16,733 nucleotides of DNA, taken from Bifidobacterium breve (GTDB lineage Bacteria; Actinomycetota; Actinomycetes; Mycobacteriales; Mycobacteriaceae). The DNA lies in NCBI GenBank assembly GCA_945882475.1, contig CAMCWJ010000024.1, positions 1 to 16,733 of the forward strand, in the 5' to 3' direction. The notes under the pieces are model-generated. The model searched no databases. It was not told where the DNA came from and saw only the letters and a program-made list of their open reading frames with translations. The stretch's first letter is position 1; every line of letters begins with the position of its first letter. This document shows, piece by piece, positions 8,771 through 14,334 of this stretch. The translations under genes were made by a program, and so were the position numbers.

Positions 8771-10260
8771 GAGTAACTCACCGATCCATTCTTGGGCTGG
8801 GCGGTTCTGGCCGTTCGTTCAGGCTGGCCAGGGAACGACGCCGGGACAACCCTGGGTTTCGGATCCCCGGCCAACGCGAGTACCTCGTCGAAACCCTGGC
8901 GCAGGCACTGGGCGAAGGTTTCCGGGTTGGTGATCGCAGCCCGGTCGTAGCGGGCGGTGATCGTGGCATAGCCGCCGCGGGACACCAGCACCACCATGAT
9001 CGCGACGCCGGGCAGCGGGCCGATTCCGTACTGCCGCAACACCTTCGCGCCGGCGAGGAAGGTCTCACCCTGGTAGAAGGGCACATTGCTGGCCTGTACG
9101 TCAGAGGCGACCACCGACGTAGTCACCGCCTCGAGCACCGCGTCTGGCAAAAACGTCAGCACCGGCGCGACGGCGCCGATCATGTCGATGGCCGCCTCTT
9201 CCCGACGCTGGATCATCTGCTTGCGGATCTTCTGGATCCGCACCACCGGATCGGATACACCCACCGGCGCGGCCAGGTTGACACCGGCGAACCGGTTGCC
9301 GCCGGCCGGGTCGGACTCGGCGCGAAGGTTCACCGGAACCGCCATCGGCAGCGAGTTCACCGGGACGCCAAGCGCCTCGTGATACAGCCTCAGGGCACCA
9401 CACAGCCCGGCCAGGTAAGCGTCGTTGATAGAGCCCTCCGCGGCCTTGGCAGCGCGGTGCAACTCACCCAGCTTCATCTCGATCGCCTCGGTCCGGGTGG
9501 ACAGGCTGCGGCGGCGCAGCAGCGGCGACGGTTCGGCGGCCTGGCGCACCATCCGCCGGCCGGACCTCGCATAGTCCAGCGCCCCGAACACCGCCGACCC
9601 GGGACTGCTCACCACCCGGCCCAGCGCCGACATCCCAGCCTCCACCGCGCCGCGAACCCCGTTGACGATCGCGCCCGGCATTTGACCCACGCCCTCGCGC
9701 ATGAGGTCGTTAGGAGTGAGGTCCTGCGGTACCGGCATCGGTGGGGTGGGCCGGGGAGGCGGGTTGCGCTCCAGGTCATAGATCTGGGCAAACATCGCGG
9801 TGGCGCCGGCGCCGTCGGTGACTGCGTGACTGAGATGCAGCAGCATCGCGGCCCGGCCGCCCTCCAGACCCTCCACCAGGGTGACAGTCCACAGCGGGCG
9901 GGAGATGTCCAGCGGCGACTGCAGCATCAGCTCGGCCAGATCGAGGACGTCGCGCAGGGTGCCGGGCTCGGGCACCCGGACCCGGCGGACGTGGAAGTCC
10001 AGGTTGAAATCCGGATCCACCACCCAGCGGGCCGAAGTGGTCGGAAAGGTCGGCACGACGACCTTCTGCCGTAGCCGCAGCGCCTTCCGGGAGACGTTGT
10101 CGAACCGGGTGCGGAACGCTTCCCAATCGGGGGTGCTGTCCAGGATCTCCACCGTCAGGATGCCCGACCTGGTCCGCGGGTTGGCTTCGCCGCGGTGCAT
10201 CAGCAGGTCGAAAGCACCGAGTTCGGATGCCGATCCGGAGGTGTCCGCCGGGCCGCTCAC
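8767..10260 (-). CDS. WS/DGAT-family acyltransferase (triacylglycerol synthase-like)
   Basis: A 497-residue protein of the wax ester synthase/diacylglycerol acyltransferase family, which joins acyl-CoA to diacylglycerol or a long-chain alcohol. The N-terminal conserved block AFDLLMHRGEANPRTRSG (16-33) is followed by RPLW (121-124) and the active-site region. There the usual HHxxxDG reads SHAVTDG: the catalytic second His (145) and Asp149-Gly150 remain but the first His is Ser144. The C-terminal domain has SINDAYLAGL (277-286). It matches Rv2484c in order and length (about 491 residues by memory). The GTG at 10260 was chosen because GAGG lies 8 nt upstream and gives the family length; the frame stays open to 10500, but that extension would overlap the sulfatase remnant. 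A TTG at 10314 is possible. Being first in the run with plsC and plsB2 suggests a role in lipid storage or membrane lipid supply. Confidence 0.9.
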   Translation of the reverse strand: MSGPADTSGSASELGAFDLLMHRGEANPRTRSGILTVEILDSTPDWEAFRTRFDNVSRKALRLRQKVVVPTFPTTSARWVVDPDFNLDFHVRRVRVPEPGTLRDVLDLAELMLQSPLDISRPLWTVTLVEGLEGGRAAMLLHLSHAVTDGAGATAMFAQIYDLERNPPPRPTPPMPVPQDLTPNDLMREGVGQMPGAIVNGVRGAVEAGMSALGRVVSSPGSAVFGALDYARSGRRMVRQAAEPSPLLRRRSLSTRTEAIEMKLGELHRAAKAAEGSINDAYLAGLCGALRLYHEALGVPVNSLPMAVPVNLRAESDPAGGNRFAGVNLAAPVGVSDPVVRIQKIRKQMIQRREEAAIDMIGAVAPVLTFLPDAVLEAVTTSVVASDVQASNVPFYQGETFLAGAKVLRQYGIGPLPGVAIMVVLVSRGGYATITARYDRAAITNPETFAQCLRQGFDEVLALAGDPKPRVVPASFPGQPERTARTAQPKNGSVSYS

Positions 10261-10268
10261 CGATACCG

Positions 10269-10272
10269 CCTC
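10269..10272 (-). promoter_or_regulatory. Ribosome binding site supporting the GTG start of the WS/DGAT gene
   Basis: The minus strand reads GAGG followed by 8 nt and GTG (10258-10260). No in-frame ATG exists between the conserved Met at 10200 and the sulfatase remnant, so this GTG is the best supported start. Confidence 0.45.
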
Positions 10273-10397
10273 ACCGATCGATCCCTCCGTGCCCGACGTC
10301 TGTTCGATCCCCAACGCTAGTCCGACGAAGCTTCTGGCGGGGTCGGACTGAGGTGTCTCTTCCGCGGTCGAGTACTGCGGAGCGGATTGAACCGGCG

Positions 10398-10632
10398 TCA
10401 GGGTCGGTAGGGGTCCGGAGTGCCCATCGGAATCAGCGGATGCTCCTTGACGCTCTTGTCGAAGTCGCCCACCACCTTGAGGACCGGGCCCACCACCCAC
10501 GAGTCTGGTGTCGGTTTCTCCTCGCGGGGGTCGGTGTAGAGGTTGTAGATCATCGGCACGGGGTACTTCGCGGGCGGATCAAACATGGTGTCCTGCCGGT
10601 AGAAGTGCACCTTCCAGTTCCGCCACTTAACT
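10398..10632 (-). pseudogene. Arylsulfatase, C-terminal remnant (5' part deleted)
   Basis: About 78 codons of the C-terminal end of a mycobacterial-type arylsulfatase in one open frame: KWRNWKVHFYRQDT, then PVPMIYNLYTDPREEKP, then the ending PLIPMGTPDPYRP and TGA at 10398. The first Met (10610) lies inside the conserved stretch, so it is not a true start. In-frame sequence similar to the family continues upstream to about 10632, and the same frame meets TGA at 10650-10652. Family proteins are several hundred residues long and carry the catalytic CxPSR/CxxxR formylglycine motif near the N-terminus; none of that is here. The fragment cannot be an active sulfatase. It ends abruptly where a plus-strand remnant begins. 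Confidence 0.85.
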
Positions 10633-10635
10633 GCC

Positions 10636-10772
10636 GGCGTCCGCGAGTATCAGTACGACGTGAACCCCAAAAGCAGCGGCACCCTGGTCGAGGCTCTCAA
10701 GGAGGCGCCGCAGCGGGGGTGGACGGTGGTCAGCATGAAAGATGACTGGAAGCAGATTTCGGCACGTCCTGA
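10636..10772 (+). pseudogene. C-terminal remnant of an unidentified hydrolase-like gene
   Basis: In frame 1 from 10636 the plus strand encodes REYQYDVNPKSSGTLVEAL and then APQRGWTVVSMKDDWKQI, which has the composition and codon use of a real protein C-terminus but no start codon or ribosome binding site. The pattern GWTVVSMKDDWK recalls the C-terminal end of HAD-type phosphatases; I am not sure of this. The frame reads on into the tRNA gene. If one T had been lost from the TTT at 10757-10759, the original ending would be ...DWKQIFGTS followed by TGA at 10770-10772, a natural end just before the tRNA. That reading implies a deletion at the 5' side plus a single-base frameshift. Confidence 0.5.
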
Positions 10773-10795
10773 TCACACCCCGCGCGGGGGTTGCC

Positions 10796-10801
10796 TAGAC
10801 T
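10796..10801 (+). promoter_or_regulatory. Possible -10 element of the tRNA-Arg promoter
   Basis: TAGACT lies 9 nt upstream of the first tRNA base, a suitable place for a SigA-type -10 box. The matching -35 position (about 10773-10778, TCACAC) is poor. A 12-nt GC palindrome (CCCCGCGCGGGG, 10778-10789) lies in the spacer. Confidence 0.3.
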
Positions 10802-10810
10802 CAATCCGTT

Positions 10811-10884
10811 GCCTCCGTAGCTCAGTCGGATAGAGCAAGGGCCTTCTAATCCCTAGGTCGCAGGTTCGATTCCTGCCGGGGGCG
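10811..10884 (+). tRNA. tRNA-Arg (anticodon TCT)
   Basis: The sequence folds as a full cloverleaf. Acceptor GCCTCCG (10811-10817) pairs with CGGGGGC (10877-10883) with one G-U pair. The D stem is GCTC/GAGC (10820-10823, 10833-10836). The anticodon loop CTTCTAA (10843-10849) has T33 and anticodon TCT, reading AGA. The T arm is GCAGG-TTCGATT-CCTGC (10860-10876). The discriminator is G10884; the genome follows with CA, so CCA is not encoded. The anticodon stem AGGGC/TCCCT pairs at four positions, but position 31-39 is a C-T mismatch. The Arg assignment rests on the TCT anticodon. Confidence 0.93.
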
Positions 10885-10909
10885 CAGCTCACCGGCCCCA
10901 CCGAACGAA

Positions 10910-10937
10910 ACGACCCCCGCCCGAAGGCGGGGGTCGT
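10910..10937. terminator. Strong bidirectional hairpin terminator
   Basis: A perfect 12-bp stem (ACGACCCCCGCC with GGCGGGGGTCGT) closes a CGAA tetraloop. It lies 25 bp after the tRNA on the plus strand and 18 bp after the stop codon of the minus-strand lipoprotein gene, so it can serve both converging units. On the minus strand it is followed by TTTCGTT, a short T-rich stretch; on the plus strand no T run is present. Confidence 0.82.
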
Positions 10938-10955
10938 CCGTGGCTGGAGTCCGTG

Positions 10956-11621
10956 TCAGTCGTTGCGCCGGTCCCGATCGTCATCGAGTGGCCGCCGAGT
11001 GGTCTGCTTGGGATCGGTGACGACCCGGGTCGTCTTCACCTCGGGAGCACGCTGAACCGCGACCTTCACCGGTTCGGGCTTGCGCCGCGTCAACGAACGC
11101 AGCAGGGCGGCGAGCGCACCGGCAATCGCGATGCCGATCGGAATCCACCACCACTTGAAGCCGGTCTTCTCGGTCGTCTCGGTGATCGCCTTGCCGGGTG
11201 CTTCCTTCACGGCCTCGGGGGCACCGTTGAGCACCGAGGACACCACGCTGGAGGCGGCACTGGCACCACTGCTGACGGCACTGCCGGCGACACTGGCACC
11301 ACTGCTGGCCGCACTGCCGGCGACACTGGCACCACTGCTGGCCGCACTGCCTGCGACACTCGCACCACTGCTGGCAACGCTGCTGGCGGCACTGGCACCG
11401 CTGCTGGCCATGCTGCCCGCGACACTGGCGCCACTGCTGGCAGCACTGCCCGCGACACTGGCGGCACTACCGGCCACACTGGCGGCCGAGGATCCGACGC
11501 TGGCGGCACCTGAGGCCACGTCCTTGGCGGCTTCCTTGGTTTCCGCGCAGCCCACGACGACCGCTGCGGCGATTGCGACGCCACCTATTGCGGCTGCGGC
11601 GCGATTCAATGGGGTATTCAT
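10956..11621 (-). CDS. Repeat lipoprotein: 11-residue Ala/Ser/Gly repeats with C-terminal membrane segment
   Basis: A 221-residue protein I do not recognise. Residues 1-25 are a lipoprotein signal: Arg7, a hydrophobic stretch and lipobox VVGC with Cys25 as the lipidated residue. Residues 33-61 contain seven-residue SAASVAG units. Residues 62-127 are six exact-period 11-residue units of the form SSGASVAGSAA, with SSGA at 62, 73, 84, 95, 106 and 117. After a linker, WWWIPIGIAIAGALAALL (157-174) looks like a transmembrane helix followed by RSLTRRK, so the basic, Arg/Asp-rich last 45 residues would be cytoplasmic. The protein would thus be held at both ends, by lipid and by a helix. The ATG at 11621 has GGAGGAG 11 nt upstream. 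It stands alone, between a tRNA and a tRNA-like fragment, converging on a shared terminator. Its function is unknown. Confidence 0.82.
   Translation of the reverse strand: MNTPLNRAAAAIGGVAIAAAVVVGCAETKEAAKDVASGAASVGSSAASVAGSAASVAGSAASSGASVAGSMASSGASAASSVASSGASVAGSAASSGASVAGSAASSGASVAGSAVSSGASAASSVVSSVLNGAPEAVKEAPGKAITETTEKTGFKWWWIPIGIAIAGALAALLRSLTRRKPEPVKVAVQRAPEVKTTRVVTDPKQTTRRPLDDDRDRRND
11241..11438 (-). repeat. Six 33-bp tandem repeats inside the lipoprotein gene
   Basis: Six 33-bp units encode the six 11-residue repeats (residues 62-127). Recurrent elements on the plus strand are GACACTGGCACCACTGCTGG and CACTGCCGGC. The units differ by a few silent and Ala/Val/Ser-changing bases, so they are diverged rather than freshly duplicated. 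Shorter 21-bp-type units (SAASVAG) continue the pattern towards the N-terminus, to about 11500. Confidence 0.9.
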
Positions 11622-11632
11622 CGTCCTGTTTT

Positions 11633-11639
11633 CTCCTCC
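11633..11639 (-). promoter_or_regulatory. Ribosome binding site of the repeat lipoprotein
   Basis: The minus strand reads GGAGGAG, 11 nt upstream of the ATG at 11621. This is a full-strength Shine-Dalgarno sequence and supports real translation of this low-complexity gene. Confidence 0.6.
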
Positions 11640-11677
11640 GTTGGTGGACGGGTGCGCTTACAACCGCCGAGGGGAAA

Positions 11678-11691
11678 CATAGCAAACTATG
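11678..11691. repeat. Short inverted repeat in the lipoprotein upstream region
   Basis: CATAG-CAAA-CTATG, five-base arms around a four-base centre, 57 bp upstream of the lipoprotein start. Its AT-rich character stands out from the surrounding GC-rich DNA, so it may be an operator or part of a promoter. Apart from this, the tRNA-like hairpin and the tRNA-half copy, I see nothing else in 11622-11914. Confidence 0.3.
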
Positions 11692-11834
11692 CTGCCCGGC
11701 GGAAAAGATCGCTGACTTCTATCATCCCCGTCTGCATGCAGGAAAGGTTACGTTCGGAGGTTCTAAACCTCTACTCGCGGAGAACGACGGACTCGGCGTC
11801 GCCGATGTTGTGAAGTGGCCTGAGTTAAGGTTGT

Positions 11835-11874
11835 CAATCCCCTGCTCGTGGGTTCGATTTCTGCCGGGGGCGCA
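11835..11874 (+). repeat. Degenerate direct copy of the tRNA-Arg 3' half (possible att remnant)
   Basis: Without gaps, 11835-11874 aligns to 10847-10886, from the anticodon loop to the 3' end of tRNA-Arg, with 33 of 40 bases identical. The last 24 bases (T loop, acceptor 3' strand, G and CA) differ at only one position. The 5' half of a tRNA is absent: no sequence 75 nt upstream pairs with the acceptor strand. The two copies are direct repeats 988 bp apart. This is the geometry left by site-specific integration at a tRNA 3' end, although no integrase gene lies between them. Confidence 0.6.
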
Positions 11875-11902
11875 CTTTTGACCCTTCGGGGGTATGAGAT
11901 TT

Positions 11903-11908
11903 GAGGAG
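11903..11908 (+). promoter_or_regulatory. Ribosome binding site choosing a TTG start for the DUF6941-like gene
   Basis: GAGGAG lies 6 nt before TTG at 11915. The upstream in-frame ATG at 11894 has no comparable Shine-Dalgarno, and this site would fall inside its coding region. Confidence 0.5.
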
Positions 11909-11914
11909 AGAACA

Positions 11915-12337
11915 TTGCGTGTCGTCGCGTTCGCGCCATCACTGAGTGCAGTCGAGGAGGACGCCGGCGGAGTCAACATCAAGGGCTTCCCGATGACGAG
12001 TTGCTATGTCAACAGATTCCCCGACCAGATCACGGTTCCGATGGTCATCGCGGTGTGCGCCCTCGGCGGCACCGATTACGACCCGGTCCGCTACATCGTC
12101 GCCACCTCGCCTGACGGCGAGCGCGTCGGCAGCCTCGAATTCGGCTGGCATTGGCATGACAACCCCCCGACTCCGGTCAAGTTCCGCGTATTCACCCAGT
12201 ACCTGCCCATGCGCGTCGAGTCGGCGGGCGTCTACACCATCGGGCTCTACGAGAACATCGACGACATCGAGACCGAAAGCCTGTTCCCGCTACCGGTCCT
12301 CAAGACCAACCCACTGATCCAGACCCGGATCCCGTAA
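11915..12337 (+). CDS. Small conserved protein, DUF6941-like
   Basis: A 140-residue soluble protein without signal peptide or membrane segment. The TTG at 11915 was chosen over the in-frame ATG at 11894 (147 residues) because of its ribosome binding site and because the product then begins RVVAFAPS. The layout resembles the DUF6941 family as I remember it: an N-terminal strand, a middle NIKGFPMTSCYVNRFPDQ motif, a central strand pair with a predicate like SPDGERVGSLEF, and a final RVESAGVYTIGLYENIDDIE followed by FPLPVL. This is pattern memory only, and function is unknown for that family. It is the first gene of a tight plus-strand operon, 24 bp before a methyltransferase gene, so it may support that enzyme. 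Codon use looks like that of its neighbours. Confidence 0.78.
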   Translation: MRVVAFAPSLSAVEEDAGGVNIKGFPMTSCYVNRFPDQITVPMVIAVCALGGTDYDPVRYIVATSPDGERVGSLEFGWHWHDNPPTPVKFRVFTQYLPMRVESAGVYTIGLYENIDDIETESLFPLPVLKTNPLIQTRIP

Positions 12338-12361
12338 CGCGCGCCCCAGGAGAACGATCGA

Positions 12362-13582
12362 ATGACCGACAGCCCACGCGCCGATGTGGTGGCCCGCCAG
12401 TACGAGAAATGGCAGTACCCCGAGCCGATCCAGAATCTCGAGACCTGGCTGAGCAATAACTGGCAGTGGTTCGATCCCAGCCACGCCCACCGGATTTTGT
12501 GGCCCGACCGGCCGCTGCAGCCCGATCTGGACATCCTGATTGCGGGCTGCGGTACCAACCAGGCGGCCGTATTCGCCTACACCAACCGGGCTTCGAAGGT
12601 GGTGGCGATCGACGTCAGCCAGCCGTCGCTGGACCACTCCAAGTACCTCAAGGACAAGTACGCGCTGAAAAACCTTGAGTTGCGCCTACTGCCCATCGAG
12701 GAAGCCCCGACGCTGGAGCAGAACTTCGACCTGATCGTGTCGACCGGCGTTCTGCACCACATGGCCGAACCGAAGGTCGGAATGAAAGCGCTAGCCGACT
12801 GCCTTAGGCCCGACGGCGTGGCGGCGATCATGCTCTATGCGCGCTATGGCCGCGCGGGAGTTGAACTGCTGCAGGCGATCTTCCGTGATCTTGGCCTGAA
12901 GCAGGACGAGGAGTCGCTGCGCATCGTCAAGGAGACCATCGCGGCACTGGCGTCGAGCCACCCGGTCAAGAGCTACATCTCAATCGCACCGGATCTGCAA
13001 TTCGACGCCGGCCTCGTGGACACCTTCCTGCACGGCCGCGACCGCAGTTACACCGTCGAGGACTGCCTCGACCTCGTCGACTCGGCGGGGTTGGTGTTCC
13101 AGGACTGGTTCCTCAAGACGTCCTACTACCCGCCGACGCTCACCGAACCGTCGAGCGGGTTCTACGCAGCGGTGAACCAGTTGCCTGCCGCCAAGATGTG
13201 GGCGGTCATGGAGCGCATCAAGACGCTGAACGCCTGCCACTTCTTCCTCGCCACCCACGCAGACCGGCCGGCCGAGAGCTACCGGATCGACTTCGCGGCC
13301 GGCAACGCCCTGGACTATGTGCCGCTGATGCGGTTGCGGTGTGGAGTCAGCGGTCAGGAGATCTTCCGCCCGGGATGGCGGATCACCCTGGACCCCACCC
13401 ACCTGGCATTCGCGCAACACGTCGACGGGGAGCGCACCATCGGCGACATCGCCGAAAGGGTGGCTCAGAGTGGCGTGCTCTCGCCGGCCAATCAGGCCGA
13501 ACTGGAGTACATCGGCCTGGAACTTTTCGAGGGCCTGTGGCGGATGGACTTCATCGCGATCGACCTCAGCGCAGCCGCATGA
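12362..13582 (+). CDS. SAM-dependent class I methyltransferase with a C-terminal extension domain
   Basis: A 406-residue protein. Residues about 50-160 form a Rossmann-type SAM domain: motif I DILIAGCGTNQAA (57-69), acidic Asp84 in VVAIDVS that should hold the SAM ribose, DLIVSTGVLHHM (123-134) as motif IV, and LRPDG (148-152). The N-terminal QYEKWQYPEP (13-22) is a conserved lead-in in some related enzymes. Residues about 170-400 are an additional region with no membrane segments. Its last part (GWRITLDPTHLAFAQHVDGERTIGDIAERV and on) resembles a small winged-helix-like or PqqD-like binding domain, which could present a substrate; this is a guess. The methylated substrate cannot be read from the sequence. 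AGGAG 9 nt before the ATG supports the start. Its TGA overlaps the start of the crotonase gene by 4 bp, so the two are probably made together. Confidence 0.86.
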   Translation: MTDSPRADVVARQYEKWQYPEPIQNLETWLSNNWQWFDPSHAHRILWPDRPLQPDLDILIAGCGTNQAAVFAYTNRASKVVAIDVSQPSLDHSKYLKDKYALKNLELRLLPIEEAPTLEQNFDLIVSTGVLHHMAEPKVGMKALADCLRPDGVAAIMLYARYGRAGVELLQAIFRDLGLKQDEESLRIVKETIAALASSHPVKSYISIAPDLQFDAGLVDTFLHGRDRSYTVEDCLDLVDSAGLVFQDWFLKTSYYPPTLTEPSSGFYAAVNQLPAAKMWAVMERIKTLNACHFFLATHADRPAESYRIDFAAGNALDYVPLMRLRCGVSGQEIFRPGWRITLDPTHLAFAQHVDGERTIGDIAERVAQSGVLSPANQAELEYIGLELFEGLWRMDFIAIDLSAAA

Positions 13583-14334
13583 CAAATCTGGTGAGCTATG
13601 CCGTGACCGACCGGGTCGCGCTGATCACCGTGAACGATCCCGACCGGCGTAACGCGGTCACCGAGGCCATGTCGGAGCAACTGCGGGACGCGGTGCACCG
13701 TGCCGAGTCAGACGCCGGGGTGCACGCCGTGGTGGTCACCGGCGCGGGAAAGGCGTTCTGCGCGGGCGCCGACCTATCGGCATTGGGGGCGGCCGCGCGG
13801 GAGGGACTCGAACGCATCTACTCCGGCTTCATGGCGGTCGGCAAATGCTCGTTGCCCACCATCGCCGCGGTCAACGGTGCCGCAGTCGGTGCCGGAATGA
13901 ACTTGGCACTGGCCGCCGACGTCCGCATCGCCGGACCGCAGGCGCTGTTCGACCCACGGTTCCAGAAACTGGGCATCCACCCCGGCGGTGGCGCCACCTG
14001 GATGCTGCAACGCGCCGTCGGCCCGCAGGTGGCCCGCGCGGCACTGCTGTTCGGCATGCGCTTCGACGCCGACGCAGCCGTTCGCCACGGCCTGGCACTG
14101 CGAGTCGCAGACGACCCGGTGGCCGACGCGCTGGAACTGGCGGCCGGACCGGCCGCCGCACCGCGCGAGGTGGTGCTGGCGACCAAAGCCTCGATGCGGG
14201 CGACAGCGATCCCCGGCTTCGTCGACACCGACCATCACGAAGCCGCCAAGGATATCGAGTTGGGGCCACAGGCGACCTCGATTGAGTCGCCGGAGTTCAA
14301 GGCTCGCCTGGCGGCCGCCCAAAACCGAAGTTAA
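13579..14334 (+). CDS. echA14: Enoyl-CoA hydratase/isomerase family protein (EchA14-like)
   Basis: A 251-residue crotonase-fold protein, close to the usual family length (about 256 for Rv2486, by memory). The ATG at 13579 overlaps the methyltransferase stop (ATGA); the frame is open further upstream, but that sequence is a shadow of the methyltransferase. The oxyanion-hole residues are present: AGKAFCAGADLSAL (56-69) and NGAAVGAGMNLALAADVRIA (99-118). By alignment to rat enoyl-CoA hydratase from memory, the two catalytic glutamates (Glu144 and Glu164) fall on Phe128 (in FDPRFQKLG) and Ala154 (in QVARAALLFG), so neither is conserved. It is therefore unlikely to be an ordinary hydratase, but it can still bind and polarise an acyl-CoA thioester. 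The TAA stop shares TTAA with the stop of the converging HNH gene. Confidence 0.88.
   Translation: MTNLVSYAVTDRVALITVNDPDRRNAVTEAMSEQLRDAVHRAESDAGVHAVVVTGAGKAFCAGADLSALGAAAREGLERIYSGFMAVGKCSLPTIAAVNGAAVGAGMNLALAADVRIAGPQALFDPRFQKLGIHPGGGATWMLQRAVGPQVARAALLFGMRFDADAAVRHGLALRVADDPVADALELAAGPAAAPREVVLATKASMRATAIPGFVDTDHHEAAKDIELGPQATSIESPEFKARLAAAQNRS

Noticed and set aside
10261..10500. N-terminal extension of the WS/DGAT protein to 10500
   Set aside because: It overlaps the sulfatase remnant, has no family similarity, and a GTG with a ribosome binding site at 10260 gives the normal family length.
11241..11438. CRISPR array
   Set aside because: The 33-bp units follow each other without unique spacers and encode a regular 11-residue protein repeat.
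11080..11682. Plus-strand frame of 200 codons rich in LLAALPATLAP repeats
   Set aside because: It is the antisense translation of the 33-bp repeats. The opposite strand has the ribosome binding site, lipobox and membrane segment, so that strand is the coding one.
11756..11772. Complete suppressor tRNA
   Set aside because: Only an anticodon-arm-like hairpin is present; acceptor, D and T arms at the proper spacing are missing.
11722..11982. Minus-strand frame of 86 codons
   Set aside because: It runs through the tRNA-half copy and the start of the DUF6941-like gene; its Cys-Arg-rich product looks like translated tRNA sequence, not a protein.
13198..13578. Upstream extension of the crotonase frame
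   Set aside because: It lies inside the methyltransferase gene in another frame; family similarity begins exactly at the ATG of 13579.
12980..13585. Minus-strand frame of 201 codons within the methyltransferase gene
   Set aside because: Antisense shadow without motifs; the plus strand has conserved SAM-binding motifs and tight operon spacing.
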